NCBI GenBank assembly: GCA_963817905.1 | Contig: CAWFPS010000002.1 | Location: 620,001-684,000 of the forward strand | Reading direction: 5' to 3' | DNA length: 64,000 nt | From: VRUE01 sp963817905 | Lineage (GTDB): Bacteria > Actinomycetota > Thermoleophilia > Solirubrobacterales > 70-9 | Shown here: positions 1 to 6,763 of the stretch, piece after piece | Layout: every line of letters starts with the position of its first letter | Position numbering within the stretch: position 1 is the stretch's first letter | Translations under genes and position numbers: made by a program | Notes under the pieces: generated by a model | Database searches by the model: none | The model's input: the letters and a program-made list of their open reading frames with translations, nothing else | Told to the model about the DNA's origin: nothing

Positions 1-858
1 CTGATCGGAATCGCCGCCTCCTCCAGCTTCCAGACCAACCGCGACATCGAGCTGCGGCCGGGACAGAGCGCCGAGGTCGATGGGCGCACTGTCACCTACG
101 TCAAGCCGACCGCCGCGGTCGACAGCGACAAGTTCACCTTCGGCGCCGTGCTCGCCGTGCGCGACGGCGGCAAGCGCTATGTGCTGCACCCGAGCCAGCG
201 CTTCTACCGGCCGACCGGGGTGCCGGTGGGGACGATCGGCAGCAACTTCGACGGCGAGCAGACCAGTGAGGTCGGGCTCTGGGCCGGGTTCGGCAGCGAC
301 TTCTGGACCTCGGTCGCTCCCGACATCGGCGCGGTCAAGCGCCGGGTGCGGGCCGCCGACGCCGGCTTCCGCGCCTGTGTCCGCGGGGCGCCGGGGACGC
401 CGCCGCAGTGCCGGGCGGTGGCGAACCTGATGCGGGCCGCCGCCGCCAACCCGGCGCTACAGCCCGCCGCCGCGCAGCAGATTCAGAGCCTGCAGGCGGC
501 GACCGCGTCCCGGATCGCCAAGAGCTACCTGGGCGACGACGCGAGCGCCACCTTCCGCGTCATCGTCAACCCGCTCGTCACCTGGATGTGGATCGGCGGC
601 CTGATCGCCCTCGCCGGTGCCTTGATTGCCCTCTGGCCGCCCCGCCGCGGCCGTCGCGCCCCCGTCGCCGGCACCGAGCTGGAGGCGCTGAAGGAAGCCA
701 AGTACCGCGAGATCCGCGACGCCGAACTCGACCACGCCGCCGGCAAGCTCTCCGACCGGGACTTTGCCCTGCTCGACGCCGAGCTGCGCAAAGAGGCGAT
801 CGAGATACTCGACTCGGGGAACGGTAGCGGCAGTCGCAAGGCCGCCGAGCGCGTCTAG
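1..858 (+). CDS. ccmF: Cytochrome c maturation protein CcmF, C-terminal part, with CcmI-like tail (5' end outside window)
   Basis: The frame is open from base 1 and encodes the end of a CcmF-type haem lyase, the membrane protein that attaches haem to apocytochrome c. The FRVIVNPLVTWMWIGG segment (about residues 189-204 of the visible part) is the conserved final membrane span of CcmF. Two oddities are visible. A roughly 60-residue Ala-rich insert containing CVRG and QCRA cysteines separates the EVGLWAGF region from the last span, where other CcmF proteins have a short loop. After the span, a soluble tail (KYREIRDAELDHAAGKLSDR and on) looks like the helical domain of CcmI/CcmH-type proteins, suggesting a fusion. 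The stop overlaps the convergent secG stop by four bases. Family call is confident; the tail assignment is inference. Confidence 0.85.
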   Translation: MIGIAASSSFQTNRDIELRPGQSAEVDGRTVTYVKPTAAVDSDKFTFGAVLAVRDGGKRYVLHPSQRFYRPTGVPVGTIGSNFDGEQTSEVGLWAGFGSDFWTSVAPDIGAVKRRVRAADAGFRACVRGAPGTPPQCRAVANLMRAAAANPALQPAAAQQIQSLQAATASRIAKSYLGDDASATFRVIVNPLVTWMWIGGLIALAGALIALWPPRRGRRAPVAGTELEALKEAKYREIRDAELDHAAGKLSDRDFALLDAELRKEAIEILDSGNGSGSRKAAERV

Positions 859-1079
859 ATCTTCAGCAGAACGAGCGTGTTGAGCACAAAGATGATGGCG
901 AAGAAGATCGTCGCCCGGTCGAGGTTGCGCTCGACCATCGAGCCGCCGCCGAAGGAGCTGCCGCCGCCGCCGATGCCGAAGGCGCCGGAGAGGCCGGTGT
1001 CTTTGCCGGAGTGCAGCAGGATCAAGAAGATCAGCACGCCGGAAACGATCACCTGGAGGAATCCTAGGAACGTGTACAC
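855..1079 (-). CDS. secG: Preprotein translocase subunit SecG
   Basis: A 74-residue protein with two membrane spans (about residues 2-22 and 55-73) joined by a Gly/Ser-rich loop containing LHSGKDTGLSGAFG, the SecG signature. SecG is the small accessory subunit of the SecYEG channel and assists SecA-driven export. The frame is open for another 58 codons upstream, but that extension is Arg/Ala-rich and unlike any SecG, so the GTG at 1079-1077 (VYTFLGFLQ) is taken as the start. It stands alone rather than in an operon, convergent with ccmF and divergent from alkB. Confidence 0.93.
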   Translation of the reverse strand: MYTFLGFLQVIVSGVLIFLILLHSGKDTGLSGAFGIGGGGSSFGGGSMVERNLDRATIFFAIIFVLNTLVLLKI

Positions 1080-1293
1080 GGCAGACAGTCTAGATGAGCA
1101 GCTCCAATTGACGCACCCACGGATGACGCACCTGCCCGGCGCTGGATCCGCACCCGCGTCCTCGCGCGTAGCGCTGCTACGCGCAGCGGCCTCGTGCACG
1201 GCCCAGCTTGGCCATGCACGTCCCCGCGGGCACGTCAATGCGAAGCCGATCATCTAGCCTGTCTGTGTTGCATTTCTTTACAAAATTGGATAG

Positions 1294-1332
1294 CTTGTCA
1301 ACCTAGAGGACGCACACTGGGTTTTTGACAAG
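1294..1332 (+). promoter_or_regulatory. Inverted repeat upstream of alkB, right arm overlapping the ribosome binding site
   Basis: CTTGTCAA at 1294-1301 and its exact complement TTGACAAG at 1325-1332 flank a 23-base spacer just before alkB. The right arm runs into the strong AAGGAGGAG ribosome binding site (1330-1338). The arrangement fits an operator for the TetR regulator encoded two genes downstream, or an RNA hairpin that hides the ribosome binding site. The rest of the secG-alkB gap (1080-1293) holds no gene that can be supported. Confidence 0.4.
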
Positions 1333-1341
1333 GAGGAGTCG

Positions 1342-2532
1342 ATGGAGGCAGCGACGCATAGCCACGACCACGGGCCGACGGTAGAGCTCAACCCGGCCAC
1401 ATGGACCGATGCCAAGCGCTACGCCTGGCTGCTCGGCCTGGTCATCCCGTTCGCCCCCTTCATCGCCTGGGCCAGCGTCGAAGTGACCGGCTTCGCGGGT
1501 TTCTGGTTCTTCGGCCCGCTACTCGTCTTCGTCGTCTTCCCGCTCCTCGACATCGCGATCGGGGTGGACCCGAGCAACCCGCCGGACAGCATCCTCAAGT
1601 GGCTCGAGCAGGACCGCTACTACCGCTGGTGCACGTACCTCTTCATTCCCGTCCAGTACGCCGGACTCGTCTTTGCCTGCTGGCTCTGGGCGAGCGGCGA
1701 CCTCTCGATCCTCGAGAGCCTCGGCCTGGCGCTGACGATGGGCGTCGTCGGCGGGATCGCGATCAACACCGCGCACGAGCTCGGCCACAAGCGCGACAGC
1801 ATGGAGAAGTGGCTCAGCCGCATCGCCCTGGCCGAGACCGGCTACGGCCACTTCTTCATCGAGCACAACCGCGGCCACCACGTCCGCGTCGCCACCCCCG
1901 AGGACCCGGCCAGCTCGCGGCTGGGGGAGAGCTTCTGGGCCTTCCTGCCCCGCACCGTCGCTGGCAGCCTCAGCTCGGCCTGGGGGATCGAGTGCGCCCG
2001 GCTCGACCGCATGGGCAAGTCGCACTGGAGCCTGCGCAACGACATCGTCGGTGCCTGGGCGATGACGGTGGTCCTTTTCGCCGCGCTCACAATCGCCTTT
2101 GGCCCAGTCGTCCTGCCCTACCTGCTGATCCAGGCGGTGCTCGGCTTCTCCCTGCTCGAGGTCGTCAACTACCTCGAGCACTACGGGCTGCTGCGGCAAA
2201 AAAAGGAGGACGGGCGCTACGAGCGCTGCCGTCCCGAGCACAGCTGGAACAGCAACAACGTCGCCTCCAACGTCCTGCTCTACCACCTGCAGCGCCACAG
2301 CGACCACCACGCCAACCCAACCCGGCGCTATCAGGCGCTCCAGCACGTCGACGAGGCGCCGCAGCTGCCCACGGGGTACGCCGGGATGATCGTGCTCGCC
2401 TGGGTGCCGCCGCTCTGGCGCCGGGTGATGGACCACCGCCTAATCGAGCACTACGGCGGCGACCTCACCCGCGCCAACATCCAGCCGCGCGCCCGCAAGC
2501 GTCTTCTCGCCCGCTACGGGAGCCCAGCATGA
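1342..2532 (+). CDS. alkB: Alkane 1-monooxygenase AlkB
   Basis: This 396-residue integral membrane non-haem di-iron hydroxylase oxidises terminal methyl groups of n-alkanes to 1-alkanols using electrons from rubredoxin. The diagnostic histidine boxes are all present: HELGHK at 145-150, EHNRGHH at 174-180 and LQRHSDHHANPTRRY at 316-330, plus NYLEHYGL near 276. Hydrophobic spans lie around residues 28-70, 98-117, 124-142 and 236-275, as in the family. The ATG at 1342 follows AAGGAGGAG at good spacing. Rubredoxin and a TetR regulator follow on the same strand, the usual actinobacterial alkB-rubA-regulator order. The family's closest relatives also act on branched or long alkanes; substrate length cannot be read from the sequence. 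Confidence 0.96.
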   Translation: MEAATHSHDHGPTVELNPATWTDAKRYAWLLGLVIPFAPFIAWASVEVTGFAGFWFFGPLLVFVVFPLLDIAIGVDPSNPPDSILKWLEQDRYYRWCTYLFIPVQYAGLVFACWLWASGDLSILESLGLALTMGVVGGIAINTAHELGHKRDSMEKWLSRIALAETGYGHFFIEHNRGHHVRVATPEDPASSRLGESFWAFLPRTVAGSLSSAWGIECARLDRMGKSHWSLRNDIVGAWAMTVVLFAALTIAFGPVVLPYLLIQAVLGFSLLEVVNYLEHYGLLRQKKEDGRYERCRPEHSWNSNNVASNVLLYHLQRHSDHHANPTRRYQALQHVDEAPQLPTGYAGMIVLAWVPPLWRRVMDHRLIEHYGGDLTRANIQPRARKRLLARYGSPA

Positions 2533-2584
2533 GCTTCCGCTGCGCCTTTCCCCCCATATATCCGGATAAAGCGCACCGGAAGGG

Positions 2585-2773
2585 ATGGTTCCGGTGAGCC
2601 GCTGGCGCTGCCCGGGCTGCGGCTACGTCTACGACGAGGAGCCGGGCCACCCGCGCGAGGGCTTCCCGGCGGGCACGTCGTGGAGCGAGGTCCCCGACGA
2701 CTGGGCCTGTCCCGATTGCGGCGTGCGCGAGAAGGTTGATTTCGAGCCCGACGAGGGGGGCGGGGGAGAGTGA
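2585..2773 (+). CDS. rubA: Rubredoxin
   Basis: A 62-residue electron carrier with the two rubredoxin knuckles CPGC (C9, C12) and CPDC (C42, C45) that bind a single iron, and the typical GYVYDEEPG and PDDWACPDCG contexts. It sits 52 bases after alkB and is very probably the electron donor to AlkB. A reductase is not encoded next to it in this window. The acidic Gly-rich tail DEGGGGE extends past the usual end. An ATG at 2585 is used; a GTG four codons later (2594) is also possible. The stop overlaps the next gene's GTG (GTGA), so the two are probably translationally coupled. Confidence 0.94.
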   Translation: MVPVSRWRCPGCGYVYDEEPGHPREGFPAGTSWSEVPDDWACPDCGVREKVDFEPDEGGGGE

Positions 2774-3405
2774 CCGCGGGCGCTGGCACGATTCCGCCGG
2801 TGGCCGCCGTACGCACGCCATACCCCCAGGCGGCGCGCGAGCTGTTGCGCGAGACGCTCTTCGGCGCCGCCCGCGACGAGCTGCAGGACAAAGCCTGGTC
2901 GGAGATCACGATGTCCAACGTGGCGAGTGCCGCCGGGGTGAGCCGCCAAACCCTCTACAAGGAGTTCGGCAGCCGCGACGAGTTCGCCCAGGCCTTCGTA
3001 ATCCAGGAGGGCGAACGTTTCCTCGACGACGTCGACGCTGCCGTTCGCCAGCACCTCGACGACCCGCGCGCCGCGGTTGGCGCCGCTCTGCAGGCCTTCC
3101 TGCGCGCCGCCGGCGAAGATCCGCTCGTCCGCATCATGCTCAGCGACGACGGCACCGGCGGCATGCTCCCCTTGGTCACCACCCAGGGCATGCCCGTGGT
3201 CCAGTGGGCGACCGCCCGCCTCACGGCGACGATCGAGGACGGTTGGCCACAGGCCCCGCCCGCCAAGGTAAAGCTCCTCGCCGAGTCCCTCGTCCGCCTC
3301 GCGATCAGCTACATCACCGCCCCCAGCGACACCCCCGAGACCACCGCCACCCAAGCCGGCGAGCTGCTCGGCCCCTTCATCGACGACGCCCTTGGCGCGG
3401 TCTAG
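2770..3405 (+). CDS. TetR-family regulator of the alkB-rubredoxin operon
   Basis: A 211-residue TetR protein. The N-terminal helix-turn-helix covers roughly residues 32-68 (TMSNVASAAGVSRQTLYKEF), followed by a helical ligand-binding domain. It starts at GTG 2770, overlapping the rubredoxin stop. TetR proteins in this position (AlkX/AlkU-like) in actinobacteria repress their own alkB operon until fatty acids or alkane products bind; that role is inferred here from position. The CTTGTCAA/TTGACAAG repeat ahead of alkB is a candidate operator. The 3' end overlaps the convergent GNAT gene by four bases. Confidence 0.9.
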   Translation: MTAGAGTIPPVAAVRTPYPQAARELLRETLFGAARDELQDKAWSEITMSNVASAAGVSRQTLYKEFGSRDEFAQAFVIQEGERFLDDVDAAVRQHLDDPRAAVGAALQAFLRAAGEDPLVRIMLSDDGTGGMLPLVTTQGMPVVQWATARLTATIEDGWPQAPPAKVKLLAESLVRLAISYITAPSDTPETTATQAGELLGPFIDDALGAV

Positions 3406-4007
3406 TTCGGCTTCAGGCGCGATTCCAGGTTGGCCCGCACCTCGGGCCACTCCGAATCGATCACGCTGTAGTAAGCCGAGTCGCGCTGGCCGACGGTGGG
3501 GACGATCATGTGGTTGCGCAGGATCCCCTCGAACTGGGCGGGGAGGGCCGCCAGGGCGGCGCGGGAGCGCTCGTTGCGGGCGTCGGTCTTGAACTCGACC
3601 CGGACGCAGTCCAGCGTCTCGAAGGCGTGGCGCATCATCAGCAGCTTGGCCTCGACGTTGGCACCGCTGCCCCAGGCGCTCGGGTGCAGCCAGGTCCAGC
3701 CGATCTCGACCACGCAGTCGTCCGGGCGGACGTTGAGGTAGCGGCTGCTGCCGACTACCTCTCCGCTGGCGACATTGCGGGTGGCGAAGGTTCCCTCGCG
3801 GCCCTCGGCGGCGGCTTCGAAGGTCAGTTCGAGCCAGTGGTCGAAGAGCCCCCGGTCCTCGCCGAGGTTGGCCAGCCAGGCCCAGATCTCGGGCGCCTGT
3901 GCCGCCTTCCAGAGCTCCTCGGCGTGGTCGGGCCGGAGCGGCTCAAGCGCGACGATGGAGCCGGTGAGCGGTGTGGTCAGGTCCTCCACGGCGCCCATTC
4001 TCCTCAC
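3402..4007 (-). CDS. GNAT acetyltransferase, RimJ/RimL type
   Basis: A 201-residue GNAT-fold protein. LRPDHAEELWKAAQAPEIW near the N terminus, the VVGSSRYLNVRPDDCVVEIGWTW strand region and the WGSGANVEAKLLMMRHAFE acetyl-CoA segment match RimJ/RimL-like N-acetyltransferases. These acetylate N-terminal or small-molecule amines; the substrate is unknown. In the pyrophosphate-binding loop the usual Q/RxxGxG reads AWGSGANVE. It lies last in a leftward run after the TetR-methyltransferase pair, overlapping the methyltransferase stop by four bases. Confidence 0.85.
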   Translation of the reverse strand: MRRMGAVEDLTTPLTGSIVALEPLRPDHAEELWKAAQAPEIWAWLANLGEDRGLFDHWLELTFEAAAEGREGTFATRNVASGEVVGSSRYLNVRPDDCVVEIGWTWLHPSAWGSGANVEAKLLMMRHAFETLDCVRVEFKTDARNERSRAALAALPAQFEGILRNHMIVPTVGQRDSAYYSVIDSEWPEVRANLESRLKPN

Positions 4008-4567
4008 AACTCCAGGCTGACGACTCGCAGGCCTATGTCGAGCTCGGGCAGGGTGCGCAGGGGGCCGTGCCGCTCGTCCCAGGCACCGCTCTGGAGGTCG
4101 GCGCGCAGGCGGGCTTGGCCCGCCTCGATCTCCTCCGGCGGCAGGGTGTGCCAGAGCGAGCTGGCGCGCAGGACGGCGGGGTCGAGGAACATCTCGGGCC
4201 GGTCCCAGAGAGCGCTGGTGAATTCGTCGCGGCAGCGGCTCGGCATCGGCACCGCCTCGATTTCCGCGCCCGGCAGCAATGCCTCGAGCTCGCGCATCGA
4301 CGGCATCTTTTCTTCCTCGGCCCGCATCGCCGCCGGGAAATACTCGGCGAGGGTCCAGATCTCGGCGTTCTGGGCGATCATCACCGCCGAGGGCTCGACC
4401 GCGACCACCTCGCGATCCGGTGGCTCATAGGAGCCGCTGCCGGCGCCGACGTTGACGACGCTGCGCGCGTCGCCGAGCGCCGCCCAGACCCTCGCCTCGA
4501 TGCGGGGGTCGGCCTGGCGGAAGTCGCTGTAGTTGCGGCCGAGGCTGTCGTAGGCGGCCCCGGTCAC
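4004..4567 (-). CDS. Class I SAM methyltransferase with an apparent internal deletion
   Basis: A 187-residue protein starting at GTG 4567, which overlaps the preceding TetR stop (GTGA). The N terminus has SAM-binding motif I (VVNVGAGSGSYEP) and the acidic strand VVAVEPSAVMIAQ. In related methyltransferases motifs II-III (roughly 70-80 residues with the PF.D.SFD region) should follow. Here the text jumps straight from AVMIAQ to NAEIWTLAEYFP, which belongs to the later cap region, and then continues normally to the C terminus. The reading frame is kept. It is therefore probably an internally deleted, possibly inactive enzyme. Alternatively it is an assembly collapse. Confidence 0.75.
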   Translation of the reverse strand: MTGAAYDSLGRNYSDFRQADPRIEARVWAALGDARSVVNVGAGSGSYEPPDREVVAVEPSAVMIAQNAEIWTLAEYFPAAMRAEEEKMPSMRELEALLPGAEIEAVPMPSRCRDEFTSALWDRPEMFLDPAVLRASSLWHTLPPEEIEAGQARLRADLQSGAWDERHGPLRTLPELDIGLRVVSLEL

Positions 4568-5199
4568 CGGGCGGCCCGTTCGCGCAGCATCGAGACCAGC
4601 AGCTCGACGAAGTCGCCGTAGAGGCCGTCGCGCACCGCCTCGGGGCTGACCAGGGCTTCGACCGCGAGGCCGATGCCAAGTGCACGCAGGATCATCGCCA
4701 GGTCGGCGGGGGGGAGGGCGGCCTCGACCCCTTCCTCCGCCTGGTGGTGGGAGATGTAGGCGGCGATCGCCTCCCGCAGCGAGGCCGAGCGGGTGCCGAA
4801 GCGCTCGGCCATGCCGGGCTCGCGGCCGGCCTGGCCGAGGAACTCGAGGTGGAGGAGGAAGGACTCGCGGTCGGCGGCAAAGCGCTCCATCCACTGGTCG
4901 GCGAGGGCGCGGGCGCGGACCTCGAGCGGGGCGCTCTCGTCGACCTGCTGCTGGGTCTCGACGAGCTCCTGGGCTCTCGCCGCCATGTAGTCCTCGAAGA
5001 CGGCGAGGAAGAGGTCGGACTTGCCCGCGAAGTTCGAGTAGACGGCGCCGTGCGAGTAGCCGGCCCGCTCGGCGATCTCCTCGACCGAGGCGCCGTCGTA
5101 GCCGCGCTCGGCGAAGACGGTAGCCGCGGTTGCCAGCAGCTCGGATCTGGTGCGCGCCTGCCTCTGTGCGCGCGTCTCGCGTTTCGTCGTCTCGGCCAT
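4564..5199 (-). CDS. TetR-family regulator
   Basis: A 211-residue TetR protein with the HTH at about residues 34-66 (SVEEIAERAGYSHGAVYSNF) and a helical sensor domain. It is transcribed divergently from pdxH across a 41-base gap that contains a near-palindrome, so it may control itself and pdxH. The downstream methyltransferase overlaps it and is probably co-transcribed. The ATG at 5199 has no clear ribosome binding site; the short AT-rich gap allows a near-leaderless transcript. Confidence 0.9.
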   Translation of the reverse strand: MAETTKRETRAQRQARTRSELLATAATVFAERGYDGASVEEIAERAGYSHGAVYSNFAGKSDLFLAVFEDYMAARAQELVETQQQVDESAPLEVRARALADQWMERFAADRESFLLHLEFLGQAGREPGMAERFGTRSASLREAIAAYISHHQAEEGVEAALPPADLAMILRALGIGLAVEALVSPEAVRDGLYGDFVELLVSMLRERAAR

Positions 5200-5210
5200 T
5201 CAGATTATGA

Positions 5211-5231
5211 GTATAACTTGAATTGTGATAC
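5211..5231. promoter_or_regulatory. Candidate TetR operator between tetR and pdxH
   Basis: GTATAAC-N7-GTGATAC is a near-perfect inverted repeat (6 of 7 positions pair) centred between two divergent genes, in an AT-rich patch unlike the surrounding GC-rich DNA. Size and position fit a TetR-dimer operator; which protein binds is inference. Confidence 0.5.
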
Positions 5232-5240
5232 CAATTTCAT

Positions 5241-5837
5241 ATGGCGGACTCGGAGATGGCGACGGACCAGCCGCTGGAGATCCTCGGGCGGTGGCTGGTG
5301 GAAGCCGAGGACGCCGGGGTCCCGGCGCCGCGGGCGATGACGCTGGCAACCGCGACCGCCGCCGGCCGGCCCTCCGCGCGCCTGGTCACGCTCAAAGAGC
5401 TCGGCGACGGCGCGCTGGTCTTCACCACGGCGCTGCGGACCCGCAAGGCGGCGGAGCTGCGCGACAACCCGCGCGCGGCGGCGACTTTCTACTGGCCGGA
5501 GCTGGGCCGCCAGGCCAGGATCGAGGGCCGCGCCGAGTTCGCCGGGCGCGACCTGGCGGAGAGGCTCTTCGCCGGCCGGCCGCGCAGCCACCAGCTACAG
5601 GCGCGTGTCTCCCGCCAGGGAGAGGAGATCGCCGGCTTGGGCGAGCTGCGGGAGCGTCTCGAGGTGCTGGAAGCAGAACTGGGCAACGGCCCGGTGCCAT
5701 GTCCCGATGACTGGGGAGCGGTCCGCGTCGTCCCGGACCGGATCGAGTTCTGGCAGGAAGACCCCGATCGCCTCCATGAGCGGCTGCTGTTCGAGGCCGG
5801 CGACGGCAACTGGCGCCGCTCGCTGCTGGCGCCGTAG
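5241..5837 (+). CDS. pdxH: Pyridoxamine 5'-phosphate oxidase
   Basis: A 198-residue FMN enzyme that oxidises pyridoxamine or pyridoxine 5'-phosphate to pyridoxal 5'-phosphate, the last step of vitamin B6 synthesis and salvage. Visible family features are the FMN-binding strand PSARLVTLKEL, FTTALRTRKAAELRDNPRAAATFYWPELGRQARIEG split across residues 60-95, the SHQLQARVSRQGEEI region and the C-terminal RIEFWQEDPDRLHERLLFE, which contacts the phosphate. Length is normal for short PdxH proteins. It is the only B6 gene in view. Confidence 0.93.
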   Translation: MADSEMATDQPLEILGRWLVEAEDAGVPAPRAMTLATATAAGRPSARLVTLKELGDGALVFTTALRTRKAAELRDNPRAAATFYWPELGRQARIEGRAEFAGRDLAERLFAGRPRSHQLQARVSRQGEEIAGLGELRERLEVLEAELGNGPVPCPDDWGAVRVVPDRIEFWQEDPDRLHERLLFEAGDGNWRRSLLAP

Positions 5838-5840
5838 CGG

Positions 5841-6344
5841 TCAGCCGTCCAGGCCGGGAATCTCCTCGACCGGCAGCTCGCCGTGGATTTCCTCGAGGCC
5901 GATCAGGTCGTTCCGATCGCGGGGTCGGTCGGCAAGGCGCTTGAAGCCGACAATGCTGCTGAGGCCGGCCACGAGAAATTCGGCGCCGCCGTAATCGGCG
6001 CGCATCGCGCGTTTCTCGACGGTTTCGAAGTCAAGCGGCGGGAGCCCCCCACGGATGATGTCGATGACCCCCGCATCCGTCTTGGCGCGCAGGTGCGTCT
6101 GGCCGATCAGGTGCTTCTCCTCCAGCGGCTCGTCATCGCGCAGCCTGGTGCCACCAAGGGCGACGAGTGCTTTGAGAATGCGCCGGTCGTTGTCGTCATC
6201 GTCCGGCGCCAGGAAGTCGATGTCCTCCGTCGCCCGCACAAAGCGGTTGGCAATGACCGAGAAGCCTCCGACCACGACGAAGCGTGCATCCTCTGCGGAC
6301 ATTGCCGCGACGGCAACGTCGAGCTCAGGGCTGGCGGCCGTCAT
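5841..6344 (-). CDS. Nucleotidyltransferase-fold protein, possibly toxin-antitoxin related
   Basis: A 167-residue protein with the small nucleotidyltransferase signature VVVGGFSVIANR followed by TEDIDFL (about residues 22-47), the GG...DxD arrangement of MNT and AbiEii-like enzymes. Such proteins transfer a nucleotide to protein or tRNA targets and are often half of toxin-antitoxin or phage-defence modules. It overlaps the small upstream gene by 20 bases in a different frame, which supports a two-gene module. The next stretch upstream is a broken dtd gene, consistent with an inserted accessory pair. Substrate and role are unproven. Confidence 0.7.
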   Translation of the reverse strand: MTAASPELDVAVAAMSAEDARFVVVGGFSVIANRFVRATEDIDFLAPDDDDNDRRILKALVALGGTRLRDDEPLEEKHLIGQTHLRAKTDAGVIDIIRGGLPPLDFETVEKRAMRADYGGAEFLVAGLSSIVGFKRLADRPRDRNDLIGLEEIHGELPVEEIPGLDG

Positions 6345-6525
6345 TGGCGCGGTCCACCGCCCGCAGCAACCCTGCGGCCTGGCTTGAGAGTTCCTGGCCT
6401 CGCCGCAACAGCTCGCCGATGTCCGTGCCGGAAGGCGGTGTCAACAGCTTTCGCTTCTCGGCGTTGAGTCGGGCCCACTCGGCCTCGTGGCCGGGCTCGA
6501 GCAGGGTGCGGTGGGGAGCGGTCAT
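6325..6525 (-). CDS. Small hypothetical protein paired with the nucleotidyltransferase
   Basis: A 66-residue hydrophilic protein rich in Arg, Leu and Glu (EAEWARLNAEKRKLL, then a Gly-Glu-Leu-Leu-Arg-Arg helix) with no membrane span and no recognised domain. It overlaps the downstream nucleotidyltransferase gene by 20 bases, so the two are probably translated together. By position it could be the antitoxin of the pair. No homologue is recognised. Confidence 0.6.
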   Translation of the reverse strand: MTAPHRTLLEPGHEAEWARLNAEKRKLLTPPSGTDIGELLRRGQELSSQAAGLLRAVDRANDGRQP

Positions 6526-6596
6526 GGGTTCAAATCCTACGCCGATCGATTGCGACTGCCCGCAGTATTTCGCCCGAGCGACTGTATGTCTGTGAG

Positions 6597-6716
6597 CTAC
6601 GTCTCCAGCATCAGCGTGACCGGGCCGTCGTTGACCAGGGCCACGCCCATGCAGGCGCCGAAGACGCCCTTGGCCGCGCCGAGGCGCTCGCAGAAGCGGT
6701 CGTAGAGTGCTCTCAT
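6597..6716 (-). pseudogene. dtd: 3' remnant of D-aminoacyl-tRNA deacylase (dtd)
   Basis: Thirty-nine codons ending at TAG 6599-6597 encode LYDRFCERLGAAKGVFGACM followed by GVALVNDGPVTLMLET. This matches the C-terminal third of DTD, including the conserved NDGPVT motif that shapes the active site. DTD removes D-amino acids mischarged on tRNA. Nothing of the first 100 residues is present: upstream in this frame there is a stop at 6755-6753, and the Zur box and zinc operon lie where the rest should be. The gene is too short for standard gene calls. It shows that dtd was cut here, perhaps when the zinc operon or the nucleotidyltransferase pair arrived. Confidence 0.8.
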
Positions 6717-6732
6717 CTCTGTCTCTTTATGA

Positions 6733-6747
6733 AAATGAGTCTCATTT
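6733..6747. promoter_or_regulatory. Zur box of the zinc transporter operon
   Basis: AAATGAG-T-CTCATTT is a perfect 15-bp palindrome within ATGAAAATGAGTCTCATTTC, 16 bases ahead of the permease-binding protein GTG. It resembles Zur/Fur-family operators, and the operon itself ends with a Fur-family gene. Zinc-loaded Zur would be expected to shut off transcription here. Confidence 0.7.
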
Positions 6748-6763
6748 CTGATTTACTCGTCTC

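Noticed and set aside
1401..2597. 398-codon frame overlapping alkB in another frame
   Set aside because: alkB has all histidine boxes; the alternate frame is Arg/Pro-rich and has no family features.
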